Shown here: positions 12,549-14,190 of the stretch, one piece after another
Numbering within the stretch: the first letter of the stretch is position 1
Layout of the letters: every line of letters starts with the position of its first letter
Assembly (NCBI GenBank): GCA_902489215.1
Contig: CABTZE010000041.1
Coordinates: 1 to 14,190 of the forward strand
Direction: 5' to 3'
Origin: an uncultured Brevibacterium sp.
GTDB taxonomy: Bacteria > Actinomycetota > Actinomycetes > Actinomycetales > Brevibacteriaceae
DNA: 14,190 nt
Program-made: the position numbers and the translations under genes
The notes under the pieces: model-generated
What the model was told of the DNA's origin: nothing
What the model saw: only the letters and a program-made list of their open reading frames with translations
Databases searched by the model: none

Positions 12549-13583
12549 CAGCAGGTCGTTGACCTTTTCGTATGCCGCGTCTTCCGCAGCACGCGACACA
12601 GCACCCGGCTTCGCAACCTGCCTATCGGCGCGAATAGCCTTCCGGCCGTGCTTCAGAGCAGCACTGCCGTCGTCTTCCTTCGCAGCATCGACCAATTCGG
12701 GAACAGTGCCCTCGGCGGCCGCGAAGTGTTCGGCAGCGGACTCACGTTCGGCTGCCGAAACAGCCGCACTGTCCTGCGCCGCACTTTCGCCAGCGGCACG
12801 AGCCACCTTGACGTACGTCGGCTCCGGCACCGGGCGAGGAGCAAACTCACTGCTCGCGACAACCTCGCGCACACGCGTCTCACCAGTGGAAACAACCGGA
12901 ATCTCGCCGGTCGGGGCCTCGAGGTCAAGCACCTCGCGGCTGGGAACATCGTTGCGGCGCATGGAACTGGCCGCCAGTCGACGCACACGCTCGGCACGAG
13001 TCTCGCGAGGCGTACCGCTGCGGTTCGACATGAGTTTCGAAACGGACGAGGTGCCGCTCGTCATCCCCTTCTGGGCCGGCACCTGCGGGGTCACCTTGAC
13101 GGAGGGCGTTTCGGTGGCAGCAGCCGCAGCAGCAGGCTCGGCCTTCGCGGCAGGAGCCTTCGCGGCCGGCGCAGGTCCGGCAGCCTTTGCCGTCGGCGCA
13201 GCCGCAGATTTGCCGGCTTCAGCCACAGGCTCAGCAGCCTTCGCCGCCGGCGCCGAGCGGCGCGCAACGGCACCTTCCGATGCTTCGCCGTTGATGGCGA
13301 TGACAACCAGCACGCAGCTAAGAGCCATTGCCGCGCTCAGAACGGGAACCGCCCAGGTCAGAGCGGTGAACAGAGCAAAGAACAATGTGACGACCGTTGC
13401 CAGACCGAAGAACAGAACACCAACGCCGAGCGCACGACGCACATTCCGCGTGTCCACGCCGGCACCAACCTCAGCACCACCCTGTGCACCGTCAACTGCA
13501 GCACCACTGGTCGGGGCAGCATTCTGCGCGCCGCGTGCAGGTTCCCGCGGGCTGCGCATCTGCGATGAGCTGTGTGAATTCAT
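12531..13583 (-). CDS. sepX: SepX/GlpR-like divisome membrane protein
   Basis: A 350-residue protein. Residues 1-45 are hydrophilic; two membrane segments (about 51-74 and 77-97) form a hairpin; 105-160 is a low-complexity Ala/Lys/Pro spacer; and the C-terminal cytosolic part has RAERVRRLAASSMRR and FAPRPVPEPTYVKVARA (247-263). The last resembles the conserved W-x-P-x-P-V-P-x-P-T-Y segment I recall from actinobacterial SepX/GlpR proteins. Those proteins help assemble the FtsZ ring in Streptomyces (SepX) and bind the gephyrin-like Glp in Corynebacterium (GlpR). Gene order after a RimJ-type GNAT fits. The first, N-terminal membrane helix usual in the family is not seen. Start ATG13583 has a weak GGAC site; a longer frame to 13664 gives an atypical Cys/Arg-rich translation. 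Confidence 0.7.
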   Translation of the reverse strand: MNSHSSSQMRSPREPARGAQNAAPTSGAAVDGAQGGAEVGAGVDTRNVRRALGVGVLFFGLATVVTLFFALFTALTWAVPVLSAAMALSCVLVVIAINGEASEGAVARRSAPAAKAAEPVAEAGKSAAAPTAKAAGPAPAAKAPAAKAEPAAAAAATETPSVKVTPQVPAQKGMTSGTSSVSKLMSNRSGTPRETRAERVRRLAASSMRRNDVPSREVLDLEAPTGEIPVVSTGETRVREVVASSEFAPRPVPEPTYVKVARAAGESAAQDSAAVSAAERESAAEHFAAAEGTVPELVDAAKEDDGSAALKHGRKAIRADRQVAKPGAVSRAAEDAAYEKVNDLLARRRA

Positions 13584-13633
13584 AGATGTGTCCGTCCGGC
13601 GCCGATTTCGCTGATCATCCAAAACACAACAAT

Positions 13634-13664
13634 ATGCACACCCAATGTCGGATTGGGGATGCAT
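13634..13664. promoter_or_regulatory. Imperfect 13-bp inverted repeat upstream of the sepX-like gene
   Basis: ATGCACACCCAAT (13634-13646) and ATTGGGGATGCAT (13652-13664) are complementary at 11 of 13 positions, with a perfect CCCAAT/ATTGGG core around GTCGG. It lies 51-81 bases before the start codon, where an operator or promoter-proximal site would be. The rest of the 224-nt gap holds no coding signal I can support. Confidence 0.45.
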
Positions 13665-13807
13665 CGCGGTGTGTCTGTCACATTGTCAGCGTCCACTCAT
13701 TTTCCCTGCCCGGAGCGCCCTCCAGAAACCCGCTCGCCTCACCTATCGAAGGACTCAATTCCCGAGGCGCCCTCCGGCCGCCGACCACACCTCACGTCAG
13801 GCCGGGC

Positions 13808-14190
13808 TCACCTCTCACCCCACCCGCGGTCACGGATGTAGGCACTGGCGAGCCCAGTCGGCACCTCGTCAGAAAGAAGCGCGTACGAACGGTGATCCGC
13901 CCACTTCCCCGCGATGTGCATGTACCCACGGCGCACACCCTCAAAGCGGAAGCCAAGCTTTTCGACAACGCGCAGGCTCTTGCTGTTTTCGGGCCGAATG
14001 TTGATCTCGACCCGGTGCAGCCCCAGGTCGAAGAAACAAGCGTCAGTGGTCATCGCGACAGCCAACGGCATAAGCCCACGGCCCGCCAGGCGCGAATCGA
14101 TCCAATAGCCGATCTGCACCGAGCTGATCGACCCCCACTGAATACTCGCCGCGGTGACCTGCCCCCGGAAGCTGCCGTCCACCTCGAGAG
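13808..14190 (-). CDS. RimJ/RimL-type GNAT acetyltransferase (5' end outside the window)
   Basis: At least 126 residues remain; the reading frame is open to the window edge, so the start lies beyond 14190. Visible are the strand pair around GQVTAASIQWG and IGYWIDSRLAGRGLMPLAV, in which RLAGRGL is the acetyl-CoA loop. Next comes LGLHRVEINIRPENSKSLRVVEKLGFRFEGVRRGYMHIAGKWADHRSYALL, the classic C-terminal half of RimJ/RimL ribosomal-protein or amino-acid acetyltransferases (N-x-x-S motif, then EKLGFxxEG). In corynebacteria a rimJ-annotated gene lies between glp/moeA and glpR, and the sepX-like gene downstream fits that order. The usual start region and the upstream neighbour are not visible. Confidence 0.88.
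   Translation of the reverse strand, partial: LEVDGSFRGQVTAASIQWGSISSVQIGYWIDSRLAGRGLMPLAVAMTTDACFFDLGLHRVEINIRPENSKSLRVVEKLGFRFEGVRRGYMHIAGKWADHRSYALLSDEVPTGLASAYIRDRGWGER

Noticed and set aside
12559..13614. 351-codon rightward frame opposite the sepX-like gene
   Set aside because: Ala/Thr/Ser-rich antisense frame. The leftward frame has a coherent membrane hairpin, a SepX-like C-terminal segment and a downstream terminator.
13670..13682. TGTG-TCTG-TCACA upstream of the sepX-like gene
   Set aside because: Spacer of four bases is incompatible with Crp/GlxR binding; likely chance.

Overview
The window is a GC-rich (about 60% by eye) stretch of an actinobacterial chromosome. This rests on codon use, frequent GTG/TTG starts, 4-nt start/stop overlaps, Ala-rich proteins, and a SepX/GlpR-like divisome gene downstream of a RimJ-type acetyltransferase gene (the rimJ-glpR order of Corynebacterium as I recall it). 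Corynebacterium or a close relative is my best guess; the genus is not proven. The gene content is mostly ordinary metabolism and transport. I see no CRISPR array, tRNA, rRNA, insertion sequence, integrase, phage gene or defence system, and no gap between genes exceeds 300 bases.

Layout. Bases 1-30 end a rightward gene, followed by a strong terminator (50-89). A leftward cluster follows: atoE (short-chain fatty acid transporter, 3535-2090), then Nudix hydrolase (1999-1490), PAP2 phosphatase (1489-752) and a DUF2127 membrane protein (755-99). The last three abut or overlap. Divergent from atoE is a small SnoaL/NTF2-like gene (3713-4084). A second leftward cluster encodes an AlkK-like acyl-CoA ligase (8367-6715), a POT/PTR2 proton-coupled transporter (6591-5116) and a lambda-crystallin-type 3-hydroxyacyl dehydrogenase (5116-4214, overlapping the transporter by one base). 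A Crp/GlxR-like operator lies upstream of the ligase. A third leftward pair is an ornithine cyclodeaminase/mu-crystallin-family enzyme (10090-9113, TTG start) coupled to a GNAT acetyltransferase (9116-8568). Two rightward genes follow: a YjdJ-type mini-GNAT (10310-10591) and gabD-like succinate-semialdehyde dehydrogenase (10807-12264). After a large terminator come leftward sepX/glpR-like (13583-12531) and the 3' part of a rimJ-like GNAT gene cut by the window edge (14190-13808).

Working together: atoE, the acyl-CoA ligase and the hydroxyacyl dehydrogenase suggest uptake, activation and oxidation of short or medium organic acids. The cyclodeaminase-family enzyme and SSADH suggest amino-acid catabolism. 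The SepX/RimJ segment belongs to cell division.

The more unusual signals are in the DNA, not the gene list. First, the octamer TGACGAGG occurs nine times, six of them extended to TGACGAGGYGCC, far above what composition predicts, and in coding regions it accounts for the Asp-Glu pairs I checked that are written GAC GAG. Second, short direct duplications with periods near 20 bp sit at gene borders; in three genes the stop codon and its context are echoed just downstream. Third, there are several operator-like or nested inverted repeats. All counts were made by eye and need computation.
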